DNA of 64,000 bases from Paracentrotus lividus (taxonomy: Eukaryota; Echinodermata; Echinoidea; Camarodonta; Echinidae), in assembly GCA_940671915.1 (NCBI GenBank), contig CALNVZ010002974.1, positions 24,216,009-24,280,008 on the forward strand. Reading direction: 5' to 3'. How positions within the stretch are numbered: position 1 is the first letter of the stretch; the number at the start of each line of letters is the position of its first letter. Of the stretch, positions 23,638-37,200 are shown piece after piece. The notes under the pieces were generated by a model. That model had not been told where the DNA came from. It ran no database searches and saw only the letters and a list, made by a program, of their open reading frames with translations. The position numbers and the translations under genes are program-made.

Positions 23638-24030
23638 ATACAAGTGATATAAATTTTATGATTACTTTGTGCATTTTATGTGTATGAATAGTTAGGAATT
23701 ATTAATAAGTTAACATGTCATCTCCCACATGTTTCTTTTGTTGTTTTTGTTTTTTTGTTTTTTTAATCCGAGATATTCTGTCGGAATTTCAAATTGGCAA
23801 TTTGATTTGAAATGATATTACTTAGTCCACTTCCATAATAAAAATGAGGCACCTGGGACCAAGCAAGATTTGAATTGGGCAGGGGGAAATGCCTCGTTCT
23901 GTGGGCCTAAACTTAAATTACTATTTATTTTAAGATTCATATAAATAGAGAGGGAATTGAAAGAGAGAACAGAAAAGATGAGAGCTGAAAATGAGAAGGT
24001 ATGAGAGAGGTTTATGAGCAATTATATGTA

Positions 24031-24544
24031 CAGTCTACTGCCAACAGAACAAGGTGCTTAGGACCAAGCCATTAGTGTTCAGGACTAAATCCTTGTCATA
24101 CCAAACACATGGCCACATAGACCTATGTACGTATGCATGTTTGATATTAGGACTGGGAGAATTGGCTTGTAACACAATATCCTGTCCAGGGTTCCCAGCC
24201 CATCAGAGAAATCATGGAAAATTAAGCTTTTTCCAGTCGGGGAAAAGTCATTTCAATAAAACTGCATCAAATCGGAGGAAAAGTCAAAGAATTTGGATTG
24301 GCCAAAAAAAATCCAAGGTATGGTAGTCAATCAGACTCTGTTATATTTTGCTGTGCATATCAAAATAACATCCATTGAATGACTGGTTACAGTGGATTTT
24401 TAGTGTAGCAAATCATGTGATAAATGGAAGTGGGTTCCAATAATTATCAGGGAAATTTGAAACTTCATCAGGGAAAAATCAGGGAATTTGTTTTCTTGAA
24501 ATGCTGAGAACCCTGCTATCTGTACTTATAACAGGAGTAGACTG
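24031..24544. mobile_element. mariner-like MITE with a nested hAT-like MITE
   Basis: TA-flanked ends CAGTCTACTGCCAACAG and TTATAACAGGAGTAGACTG. Interior 24187-24515 is a second element. Confidence 0.65.
24187..24515. mobile_element. hAT-like MITE, CAGGGTTC family, about 329 bp
   Basis: Ends CAGGGTTCCCAGC and GCTGAGAACCCTG are inverted. Flanks ATCCTGTC and CTATCTGT are only roughly alike, so the target duplication is decayed. Similar in ends, size and GGAAAAxTCA-rich body to 54683-55012. Confidence 0.5.
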
Positions 24545-26794
24545 TATTTGATTGTAGGTCTACGAGAGAAGAGACACGAGGATATGGCGAGAGAGGAGGA
24601 AAGCTGGAGGTTTAATAGCAAACATTTTTCTAATCAGCCCCTCTGTTTCAGTAAGGGGGGGGGGGGTGGTGTTGGCAGCCTCCAAGCCCACATGCCCCCC
24701 CCCACCCATTCTGACAAATGTTGGATAATTAAAACTGCTGCATACTCTGCTGCTTGAACCTTTCATAAAGTGAAACAGATGTTTTGAAAATTTGATATTC
24801 CAGTAAATAGAGAACCTCACAGCACTGAGCGGCAAACAGGAGCAAATTTGCACAGTGAAGTAATAAAAGTTTAAATTTAGATATTGTTAAATCACTTGCG
24901 AGCTACTCTCCCATGTGTTGTATATGTAAATTCCATTTATTTGACTTTTTTTTTTCATGGTTCCTGATAAAAGGAATAGATCTAATTCACACAAGCATGT
25001 ATATGGATACAGTTTTGATGATATTTCAACAGCTCAGGTGGAATAGTTAATAATCTTCTAACAAAACGAAAATTTATGGAATTTACATTACACAACACAT
25101 CAAACTTTGACCCAACACAAATGAAACAAACACAATCTGTAATGGCAACCAAATTTATTAACATATCCATTTTTAAAGTGAGTTATAAACCACTTCTCAA
25201 GCAACAAACTGACGTATCTTTATCAAATTCCACTTTAGTTGATAAATTTAAGCAATTACATAATGTAAAAGAAATAGAGACGGTATGAAATTGTCAATTT
25301 AGTGACTGTCTTAGAGCCGATAGTCAATATGATTACATTTACAACGTGAGTCTACTTAAAAGGAGATAAATACATACACATCATTTTTTTTAATGATAAG
25401 TTAGATTTGTCAAAAATCAGAATTTAGGGTCATACATATGTGATTTCATGACAAGTTATACATATATTTTAACAACTTTTTCCAGCATCTTGGAGATACA
25501 CAGGCCTTATAGGCCTTTCTTACATTAGCCTATTGTTTTCCAAATAATTTTTTTTTTCTTTTTCCATCTACTAAATGTATATTACAGATTAAAGAACATC
25601 GTCAAGATATGCCACATGCACTATCTAGACTATTCTTTCCGTCTGAAATGTTGAAAAAAAAATTCACAAACATAATTTTCTATACATGGGGCTCTGGGAA
25701 AATAAGAATATTAAATAGCCATTGTCCATACCTTTGGCTATCCTATCTGATAGGTTTACTGAAGAAAGAACACACACAGTTTTTTCTATCATCATTTTTT
25801 TCCCCAATTATTATTTATCAAAGGTTAAGACATATTTGTTGGCGTCAAGTTGGCCTGCATTTTACAAATTGATATATTAATTTTCCTCTTTCAAAATTCT
25901 TACATTCAAATCATTCTTCTAACAAATAAAACTGAAACACACTTTAATCAACCATCACATAATATCTTTCAAATCAATATTGTTCAGTTTGTTTTTGCAA
26001 TATCCATTGCATAACAAAGAAATCCAAGATATTCACAACATATAAATCATCACATTCTTCAACAAATCATATAAAAAAAAATTGTCTATAATTCTCATCG
26101 AACGAGGTCAATACTAAATTCAATATTGATTTGTCCCAGAAGATCAACAATGCTCAAACACTACTTAGTACCGCTTCCCAACTTTGCATTCAAACAAAGA
26201 GTAAATTAAGGAACTTAGATACATGTAATTGTGCTACTCATTCTCTTACAGTGAGTATGCATTTTTTGTTTATAAACACATATATGGAGAAAGTTTGTTT
26301 TAATGCATGTACAAAAAAAAAAAAATAAGGCCAGTTCATGAAGACAAATAAATCACATAAATGTATCCTGAAGATTGGACAAACAAAGGGTTTACAGATT
26401 ATCAGTAAGTGTTACTCTGTATCAATAAGAAGTTGAGGAAAATAACTCAAAAATGAATTACTAAACACAGCACATATTAGCATGTACAAATATCCTAAAT
26501 TTTCAGAAGTATGTGATGAATTGCAGCAAAATTACCGGTAATCCCAAATCCATATTTGTGTGTATCGGGATACACATACACAACCTTAATGTTGAGCTCA
26601 ATCATCATGAATATATTCATTACATTACAAAAAATAATACACTAAACGACATAATTGAAAAATATAATTTTCCTGACACTTGTGCAGATTGATACAAGTT
26701 TTTTCATGAAATCAATAACAGCTGCACATTTTGAACTTTTTATACCCTGGCTGAGAACTGCCCTTCTGTAAATGGCATATTCAAATTCAATTCC

Positions 26795-26800
26795 TTTATT
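26795..26800 (-). promoter_or_regulatory. candidate poly(A) signal for CAND1
   Basis: AATAAA on the minus strand about 925 nt past the CAND1 stop; ATTAAA at 26915-26920 is an alternative. Confidence 0.3.
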
Positions 26801-27724
26801 ATCTACATGATCTTCCTCCCCTTCTCATGTGTTCTTCTATTTCATGCATCTAAGTAAAATAAAATATTAAACAGGGACAAAGTGGAGATAATAAATTTGA
26901 GATAAAAAGGTGTGTTTAATGATTACAAAAATGGGCAAATAACCGGATAAAAACTACAGAATTATACTAAGATGTATTTTCAGAGAGAGGGCTCGTACAT
27001 GTACATTCATTCCTTTAAATTGGTGGCACGTGACATTCTATTTTAATGTGTACTTTCACAGAGAGGACAACTCTTCATATGAATATAATTCAGCACTTAT
27101 AATGTAAAATCAATCTAGAAACATATTCAGAAAAGTACAGATTACTACCCCAGCTCTGACAAATACTACAGAACTTTTTGCAGAGGATCAGAAGGGCTAT
27201 ACCTCATATGAAATAACACAAGTTAACACTTTGCTGCTTCTTCACAGATGATATGGAAATCCCAAAAAATATCTTGAGCATAGAATAAAATTTTACACCC
27301 ATGTGTGGTATCAAAAGTAAATACACAAACAAGAGGAACAAAAGTATTGAAAATAAACTGTGTAGCTTAGTCAGTTGGAGCAGGCAGAGAATATAAGAAA
27401 ACCTGCATCAGTATAAGCAAAACAATAGTCATATCTATGACCTGCCCACTCAAAACCATCAATAATTCGCCAGAATTTATATATTGGTTTTAGGCGTTTT
27501 CTAAAACTAGAGATTCTAAGTTTTCCAATGAAATCAAGCAATTGTAGTTACTTAATTAAGTATAAGTCAAATATCACTTTAGAAAATCTATCGAAGATCC
27601 ATCAAGGATATCCTACGCAGAAAATTTTGCTTCTCCTGTCATTTGCTATAATTTGCGACATACATGTACTGGTGGTTTTGAGGTGGCGGGTCAGACTTAT
27701 ATGAATAAGAAAGAAAATGGTGAT

Positions 27725-30700
27725 CTAACTGGTATCCATTAGAGAATCACTGCTACTGAGAGTCGAGTCCTTCTGGATACTATCAAACATGGTCGCCATC
27801 TCAGGGCTGGAGCGGATCTGCATCAGGAACTCCGTGAGCAGAAGGTTCTTGTCTGCAGGAGGATGGGAGAAGAGTTTAGAAGGAAAGGTATTGTAATGTT
27901 GGTTTAATAGTCATAATGATAATAATATTTTGTCTTTTATAGTGCTTTTCCAGCTGGGAACTGATCACAGCACTTGATCCCATTCATTGGATTCAATCTG
28001 GGCTTTCGTTATACAGTCTACTCCTGTTATAATGTGCACAGATACAAGAATCTGTTACACTGCGGCAATTTTCTCAGACCCAATTTACTCCCAACTACTA
28101 CAAAACTTATGGCAGAATGGTTGAGTTAATCCTGCTTAATATATACATGTAAGTTCTCATATATTGTAATCAGATGAGTCATCACCCGCTTGAATGAACC
28201 ACTTCCTTTACACCCCCCCCCCCAAAGAAAAAAAAAAGAAAAAATCTACCTTTAAAGACAGGTTTTAATGACTAACCACTGTCTGGGGCAGCATAGAAAG
28301 CTGCTATAACTGGTGAAGTAAACTTTACATATACATGTATAAGGCCCTCCTCATAGACTACCTTTACCCAATCTCAAAATTTATGGCCTTTAAAGACAGG
28401 TTTCATGACTTACCACTGTCTGGGACAGCCTGTAAAGCTGCTACAACCCTCATGGCTGATCGCTTGAGTTCATCCTGCTTCTCAAACTCCTGTTTGACTG
28501 AGTTAGCTTTCACCTTTGTGGTACATGTCGTCCTGAGAGGTTCAATTAGCCTGTCCAACCCTGTATAAAGAGGCGAGTTTGTATAACGTTTAATTTTGAA
28601 TGTTCTGGGTGATATTCCTATTTGGTTGTACAACATTTGCAACAGTAACAATTGCTACGCGGTCAACCCCTGACCCTAATCAAATGCCTGAGGGGTGTTA
28701 CACAGAGAATAGGATAAATAAGTAGCATTTAATTCCTAGTTGTGTGTAGTACGATATCCATCACCTATCACCACATAGGTCACAGAGATGCCAATCAGAA
28801 TCATTAAGGAATCCTGAAATTACCACAGACAAAAAAAAACCTTAAAAAATGCAAATATGTGGGCAAAAAAACTATTTAAAAAAAGGGCTGATAAAACACA
28901 AAAACGCTGCAATTTTGATTAACAAATTTCATTAATTCAGGAAATTTCTAAGAAAAGTGGCATCGCCAGGTCAGATCATGCTCAGGGGAGGCACCATATT
29001 GACAAGTCTGTCAAAAAACTTTTTTTATCCAACATGGGACCTCCTGTTTTCTGCTGTACATGTATCGACATCGTACCAACTAATCCATTATCCTTCCACA
29101 TTTTCATGTCTCCCACAGACGGTCATTATACAAATGCTTGACAATTGCCAATTTAATTCTTAGGATGGGTAAGGCCCTTTTATTGATATTTTTTCATTTT
29201 AGAATTTTCCCTACATGTACATGTATGTGCATGCTGGTAAACGTAAACAAGGAGAGTTCTGTCTAGATCAGGAGTATTAATCCTGTAATCAATAGGGACA
29301 TGAGGTACTCATTACCACTCATCATCAATGCAAAAAACAACAACAATGAAGCACATCAGTTGGCATACAGAATGTCTGTTACAGTAGACAAAAGCTTATT
29401 TAAAGGGCCCTGAAAGTCGGAGATCGTGGGGAATGCGCGTTTTTCCTGCGCTCCATTGACTCGTACACAATCGACAGTGGCTTACGCATGGGTCGGCCTA
29501 CTGGGGATTAACATTCGGACAGCACGAACATGACGAAGTTGACCGAATTCAGTCAGTAAATAGGGTCAGTAGCTTCGGATTCGCGGGTCCTCAACAATTT
29601 TTAGTTTATAGACTCTCAACGGGTCTCTCCGTATAAATTCAAAGAGAGGACTTGTATAATGCTCCATTTAAAAAACAAAACATAGGTTAGATTTACTTCA
29701 GAATTCTGGTTAGTTAGCCTAGCCATGAAGGATTAACCGGATTAACTCCAGACGGGTTGGCGCTGAAGATTATGCAACACGCCTCAGGCTCTGATTGGAA
29801 TGTTATTATTTCATCCGAGATATGGTGATTTCCCCATGTTTTATCAATTATACGTCCCTTTAACAGTTAAATATTAAAGATTGCTAGAACCAAAAGGAAA
29901 TATACTGGTACAGTTACTCACGTTGTAAGATTGCATGTGGGCTAAGTGTTGACAACCTGACCAGCATCAAGTATGTCAGCATCTATATGATCAAAGAAAC
30001 AAATGCATTAATCTTCACAACAGAAACGATGTATGTTCATAGTACTTAATCTTTCTGGAGAAATGTAACATCTTACTACTGCTGCATCTACTTTTTTTTT
30101 ACTATATACTACATTAGATATATATAATGGTGTTAAACATAATAATGTGTAAAAAAACACAAAAGGTATCATTGTTCAAGTCAATACTTTTTCACTGAAA
30201 CAAATATAAATACTAATAAAATCTAAGAAGAGTATACACAAATAATTTATACAAAAAATATCATAAACGTGATATGTATGCCAAGCATTTTGCAATAATA
30301 TCAACAAGTTCACTCGACTTGACTAAAACATAATAGTACATGTACACCACTTATTATCATGTCACTATACACGCAAGTCCTTGACATCGTAGAGGTCTTT
30401 GAGCCCATCCTCTAGAAGATTGAAGAACTCAAAGATATCACCAAGGTCACTTACCTTGACATCAGAGTGGTCTTTGGGGCATCCTCTAGGTGGTTGAGGA
30501 ACTCAAAGATATCACCAAGGTCACTTACCTTGGCATCGTAGTGGTCTTTGGGGCATCCTCTAGGTGATTGAGGAACTCAAAGATATCACCAAGCACACTT
30601 ACCTTGACATCGTAGTGGTCTTTGAGCCCATCCTCTAGGTGGTTGAGGAACTCAAAGATATCCAGCCTGTCCAGACATGACTCCAGTAGTGTGTACATGC

Positions 30701-33700
30701 ATTCGAAGGCAGCCTGTTAATAATACAACAACGATCTCTTTAACAATAATAAAAAAATAACAAAATTTGATAACCCAGTCACAAAGGGCAAAACTGACTT
30801 GATGCACTTACAGGACAGATCAGGTCTATGACATTTATGGTCGATCTCAAACACTAATCATATGGCTAACTGCAGCCCTGGACTACTACTTAATTCTAAT
30901 CCTAACCCTATACTTCACATAAAACTCTATTGCAATCCTTACCCTATATCTTAGACAAAATAAAGCCAGATGGTCGACGAAGTATTTGTTGGTTTCTCCA
31001 ATCGATCACTGGTCTGTGAGTTGGTCTCATTGGTGTAACCAAAGAATAAGATATTCTCACAACTACTACCACAATCATAATTAGACATTGAGAGATTTTG
31101 CGGAGACACCACTATTATCTTAACTATATAAAAATAAAAATAATATCATTAAACAATCTCAAATTAATTACATATTTCACAGTAGATAAATCAAATATTA
31201 CATTTTAAAAATAGTTAATTATTACATTCATAAAACTAAATATAAAAAGAAACAATCATGAAAATAATTGCAAAATAATTAAAAGAACCTTTACCTTTCT
31301 TGTATCTAAACCATCATCCACTGTGTGTTTGAATGGACCCATCTCAACCTCTCGAATCAGCTCTTTCTGTGAACATAAAAACAAAGGAACAAGATCATTT
31401 TAAATAGATATAACCCTTTAGAGTATTTCAGGCATAAAAAAAAGCAACATACCATATTTTTTTTCTACATTTCCACTTTCTCAAGACAGCTTAAAGATAC
31501 AAAGTCATCAAAATAAATTATCAGAAAGAACAAACAAGCATCAACGTAGCCTGCGTTGCATGTGCAATGCACGCACAGGTCCTGGGTCAACTTCTGCGAT
31601 TCCTGCGTTTCTGTAGTAAGGGTATTGTAAAAACTTCCTGAACGTCCAACATGCATTGTACCTCCGCTGCACGAATTTTCTACGAAATCCGTCGTAGGGA
31701 GTTGTACGTCGAAGGTACGGCGAGTTGTGACCGCCGCATAATTCTTCTTCATCAGCACAACAACTGTAACACCAAATAAGTCCAAACGATACAACTAAAT
31801 GTATTTTACCAAACTGCAATCCTCCCTGACTGGTTTTAATACATACAGGACATAGGACAGTTTCAAGTAGATTAAACAAAATACTTACTGGAAAGCTAAG
31901 TCCAAATAAACAAAATTAAGCAAATTAATTTCCCTAACTGTGACCCACCTTAACTTTGGTTTCATTGTAGAGGTGTGGGAGGATAGTTTCAAGTAGATCT
32001 CTAACCAGGGTGGGTTTATTGTGTGCGGCTGAGTTGAATGTAACCAGTGACACTCGTCTGACATTGAGGTCGGGATCCTGCATGGTCTGTAGGAACTCTG
32101 CAATACAAGCCTTCAGCAGAGGATCAATGGCTTGAGGCTAGAGGAAATATTAATAAATATAATTGAAATTCATTATAACAAGATCTGATATAACAAAGTT
32201 CATGATTTAACAAGGTAATCTTGCCGGTCACAGCTCTTTGTATTTTCTTTTACCCCGATATAACGAGATTCCCGATACAACAAGGTAACTTTTATGGTCC
32301 CAAGGTTGTCACAGTAGGTTTGTAGTGTTTGTTAAACCTGGTGTATAGTTTTGGTAACAAAAAGAGAATCAGCATAAAACCGATCAAATATAGTCTCATG
32401 TTGTCCACATTGCACTAAAAGATATGTGTGAGATTTTGTGATATTCCTTTCATGATTTCCAGTGAATTTCAGTGAAAACAATTCAAAGAAACATAATGTA
32501 ACGGTTGTTTGAGACCTTTGCTCAGTGCCCGCTCCACGGAGCTTACCGCATGAACATGATGAACGGTGCGTAAAGATCTGTGTGTATCACCCACACAAGA
32601 TAATCCCCATTGGTTTTGCACGTGAACGTTGAGTGACCGCTGAAATGAGTCGGATCCCCGACTTTCCACTTTTTATACTTACATGTATATTGTGAAATAA
32701 AGACACTCAAACGAGATTTCATGGAATATAATTTTATTTATTAAATTTATAGGATTCAATCTTTCAAATCATCTAACTATGAATCCAAATTAAAATTTTC
32801 CTTCTCCCAAAACTATACACCAGCTTTAAATACATGCTCATTTAGAAATGGGATAAGGTAACCCAACTGTAATAAGAACTACTTTTTAGTGTGATTGGTA
32901 CATGTACTTCACATTTTGCTTGGTACTTAACATAAAATGTCACAGGTCTTCATGAGAACAGACTTGGAGGGCGTGAAAAAAAGAGAGAGGAAGTAAAAGA
33001 ACTAATGAGATAGTGAATACATTTGTAACAGAGAGAGAGAAAACAGCTATCAAATTGATGACATCATTTCAAGACAATGTAATTAAAAATAAGTGATTTC
33101 AAGTCTTCTTTGCATAAAAGAGTAGACCCGTAGTTAAATTGATTGTTGCTTACCTGGTCTGAGATGGTGAATTTGACTGCTGTAACTACTGTACTCCTTG
33201 TGTACGCTGAATCAGATTTCAAATTCGTCTGGTGGTATGAGACATTAAAGATGAATAAAATTCAATAATCTTGACAAATCTCTCAGATTTAGCCAATCCA
33301 TGTCACAGAGCTACATACTAAAATACTATACATGTTCATCCCAATTCATGCTTGTAAAGTTATTTTATATTAAAAAAAAGAAAATAGAGCCAATTTGCTG
33401 GGACACCGACTTTTGAAAAAAGACATTTTTATAGTAATACTATGCATAATTATAATGATTTTCAGATCTCCTTTTTCAGGTGATATGTGTTTTATCATAT
33501 CATCTTTCATTCTAACTCAAAGTAAGCTCAAAATTTGAAAGATTATATTTAGAGATCACCAAAACCGTACCCCGGCTTTAAATATTCTACTACAGCAAGA
33601 TCTCCTCTGCAATATTCAATTCAATTCAATTCAGTTCGATTGTATTTGGTTAAAATTCAACGCAAAGCATTAGTCCAAGGACATATGATGCATGATTTAC

Positions 33701-34236
33701 AATAAGGACAATGAAGTATACAATATAAAAAACAATTTAGAAAATATTACTAAAAACTGGACGAAAACATTTTTAAATTAGGCAGATCTAATTGTGTAAT
33801 TGTTTCTGGGTACAAAAATTCCATACATTGGAGTTTTGAAAGTACTTATACATTGTAGAGTGTCAAACATGAACTTTATAACATGTGAAACTCAGGTTGA
33901 AGCTCAGGTTGTAACATTTTGAATGGTTTTATGGTTAAATGGATGGATAAAACAGAGTCATAATACTTGTTTTCAAAGTTAACAAAATATGATTGCAAAA
34001 GTGATCATGAATTAATAATAAGAACACAAATTATGTATCAGCAATAAAATCTAGTACTGTAACAGAAATGAAATAATGATTGGTATCATATAATATTGTT
34101 CTATGGGCACACTCGTCTCACCTTGAGCATTGGTAGAAGCTGTTCTGGGTTGATGAGAGTCAGCTTCCCCAAACATTCTGAGACTACGTTCCTTGTGCCT
34201 TCCTCAGGACATTCACAGTGGTGGAATAACATTGTC
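27725..34236 (-). CDS. CAND1: CAND1 C-terminal HEAT block, exons 27-34
   Basis: Exons: 34236-34122, 33228-33154, 32137-31949, 31366-31295, 30713-30603, 29982-29922, 28560-28414, 27852-27725 (stop TAG 27727-27725). Landmarks: [107 protein letters not shown] and [17 protein letters not shown]. The C-terminal region is the part of CAND1 that covers the cullin N-terminal adaptor site. Exons 30713-30603 and 28560-28414 have their 3' edges copied into the following introns. Confidence 0.95.
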
Positions 34237-37200
34237 CTGAAGTAAAGAAACAATATATCAATCAATAACAATGCGAAGTCACTCCTCTGCTTTAATCCCG
34301 ACAGATTGGTTAACAACAATGTACTCAACACCATGCATTAATCACTGTGTTCTCTTCCACAGTGATTACAAACCTCATTCAAACACTACAGTAACACACT
34401 TGTAGATTAATTATATGATTAATTCTTATTCCCTGCACTTGAAATTTATCGTTTCTTTTTTTTTTTTTTTTATTCCACTATTGGTGATTGCGATAGGGGA
34501 AAGCAAGTTGCTAACCTACAAGGAAAATGAAAATGAACGTTGGTGGTGCATATATTATGAAATGCACAAATTACCAAAATCAAAGCTGGAAAAAAAAAGC
34601 CCTTTGTATTTACGTAGTCAAATTCTATCAATGATACACCCACTATACAAGAATGGGATAGTGCTGCTCACCAAATTGTTTCAACAAATGGCTTCAGTCC
34701 ATCCACTCCTGCTTGTGAAACACTCTGACATGAGATTATCTGAAAGATACAATAACGTCACCAACATCAATTAATATAAGATGGGACCTGGGGGGTGATT
34801 CACTAACAGCTAAAATTAATCCCAAGTGGGATAAAATCAATTTTAGGATCGATATCAATTTTAGTCGCTGATTCACTAAGCTATTTGGGATCAATTTTGC
34901 TGCTAAAATTGATCCTAAATCTAGAAGCGGTCGCGCACCACTTTTAAGCATTAACTTTGTACATAACCCTAATTTAATATGAGCGCACGCGTAACCTCAT
35001 TATTTCAAACGCATGTGTGTAGCGTACAATCTGACAATTTGATTGTGACATCAACAATGACTAGCGCAATTTCCATGTGCTGACTCATTAACCTCATTCA
35101 CCAGTCTTTTACAAAAATTAAACCTGCCGAAATATAATTTTCTGATTGGTTGATTGAGTGCGTTCATATAACTGAGCGTAAAATTAATCCCAAGCTAATA
35201 GCGATTTAGTGAACCAGTGAGTAAGGATTAATTTTAGCCTGGGAATGAAATCAATCCCAAATATCGCTCTTAGGAACGATCGCGGGCTCTGTTAGTGAAT
35301 CACCCCCCAGATGCACGTAATAAAAACAATTATCAACATACGATGAGGCAACATGTACATGTATGAATCCTGAAGAACTGAAAAAAACAGTAACATCGCA
35401 GCATCATCTTCAACTGCTAATTTATTATTAATTCTTCTAATTTCATTCAGTAAACACCATCCTTCGGCGGGAGACGGTAAATATATTCAAATCTTGGCAC
35501 ACTTATTTTTTTTATTAAGAATGATGTTAAGCCAGCTTATTGCACCTGTTCCCTAATAAATACATTGCATGGACCTTGTGGAACATCAGAGCCATTTGCT
35601 AAATAGTTATTTCATGTCTTCAGTTAGTACTACTGCTACAAGTAAATATTTTTTATTTAAATGTCTTTGAATTTGGATCAAAAGTAAAATTCTTGCGATT
35701 GCTTCATGAATGGAGTTCAATATTCAGTCATCTTTTCTTTTTGCACAATAAAACAGTTCCAATATCTTACCTCTTTAAGAGAGTGAAGCAGAAGGTATTG
35801 TCTCTTCTGCTGTGTTTCTATTTCTTGAAGAACAAACGGAAGGTACTTGGGGAGGTTGCCTACGCTAACATTACCTGGATGGAAGAAAAAATATGAATAA
35901 TGAGGCCAACGATAAAAAACAAAAAATAGGATTCACAGAATGGAACAATCTTACGCTGCATATTCAGGGCTGATTATAAATTGCATGTCTTGGAAAATAT
36001 AGATAGGATATGTCAACAACAAAAAAAAAGAAAAAAAAAAAAAAAAAAGCTTAGTAATGAGCAAAGTATAGATCCTTAATTAAAAAAAAATTAATAAAAA
36101 ACAAAGAACTAATCCTCATATGCTCATAACATGGTCTTTATGTGCAAAGATGAATGGTTGTGGATTTTGGATAAAAGATGATTTCCAGTGTTTTTCATAA
36201 AATTGTTTACATTGCGATGTAACGAATAACCAACATTTATCACACAATTAACAATGAACTTTCAAAACACATATTCCATTACGAGGGCTGAAGACTGGAT
36301 AAAAGAGAAAATTGGTACAATTTCTTCATAGGCTCGGTACAAAAACCACTGACATAACACTGTACTACCAGGGTATTGTTTCACCAAGTCTTTTGTAAAG
36401 TTACAAATGACTTTACGAACAACTGGGACATGTTCTTGAATGCTATAATGATCACATACTCATTCATTTTAGCACAAGAACTGATCACCAGTCGTTCGTA
36501 AAGTTGTTCATAACTTACAAACGACTTGGTAAAACACCATCCACATTGGTTACTATCAGGTAAGGACCATAATGCAGTCTTACCCAGAGCATAAGAAGCA
36601 GCTGATTTGACTTCCTCACATGGCGACGAGAATGATTCTACAATGACCTTCTGAAGTTCTGCTTGTCCACTCAAATCTCTGCAAAAACATGAGCATAGTA
36701 AATTGAATCAAACAATGTTGCACAGTCCATCCTTGTTAATATAACAAAGGTCATTCCCCCCTCCCCCCCCCCCCTCCCATCATGGTTTTGAATATAGGCA
36801 AACCTTTGTGTTAAATACATCATTATAACAAGTTATTGTAGAACTGGAATTTTGTATTTCACAAGGGATCAAGATTTGCGACAGTTTCATGCCCAAATAC
36901 ATTACTCAGTACACTTGCAAAACACCGGTTATAAACAGGTTTTGGTCTTTCTGAGGAAACAATTAATTGGTCACTGATTCTTTAGCTTTGTAAGAACTTT
37001 ATTGTGAATTTCAATATTCTCTGCTGAGAGTCAAAAAAGGTATACCGTGACTTTTCCATACATTCAATGCCATTTCAAGTCACAGTTGGCAATATATCAA
37101 ATTGTTGTATGGCTAGCAGAGGGGCCTAAGAGTTTTCTCCAGCATGTAAAAGGCATGCTACACAAAATCTCTTAATCCTTTCTGCTGACCACAAGAAGAA

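Larger units (their letters stand above)
23638..27724. other. convergent intergenic region and CAND1 3' UTR
   Basis: Between the RPLP0 poly(A) signal and the CAND1 stop. 24031-24544 is a MITE with another inside it. 25-27.7 kb is plain AT-rich DNA; its right part should be CAND1 3' UTR. Short frames have biased, repeat-like composition and no recognisable product. Nothing else could be supported. Confidence 0.5.

Noticed and set aside
28012-28150. mariner-like MITE starting CAGTCTACTCCTGTTATAAT
   Set aside because: Clear left end but no inverted right end found; kept only as a note.
30380-30676. CRISPR-like direct repeats
   Set aside because: Repeats are copies of a CAND1 exon edge in an animal gene; no spacers.
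31465-31879. overlapping minus-strand open frames in the CAND1 intron
   Set aside because: Two frames overlap the same CpG-rich island, with no splice-flanked exon or family match.
36719-36850. another TA-flanked mariner-like MITE (CAGTCCATCCTTGTTAATAT)
   Set aside because: Left end resembles the family but no right end could be matched; too decayed to delimit.
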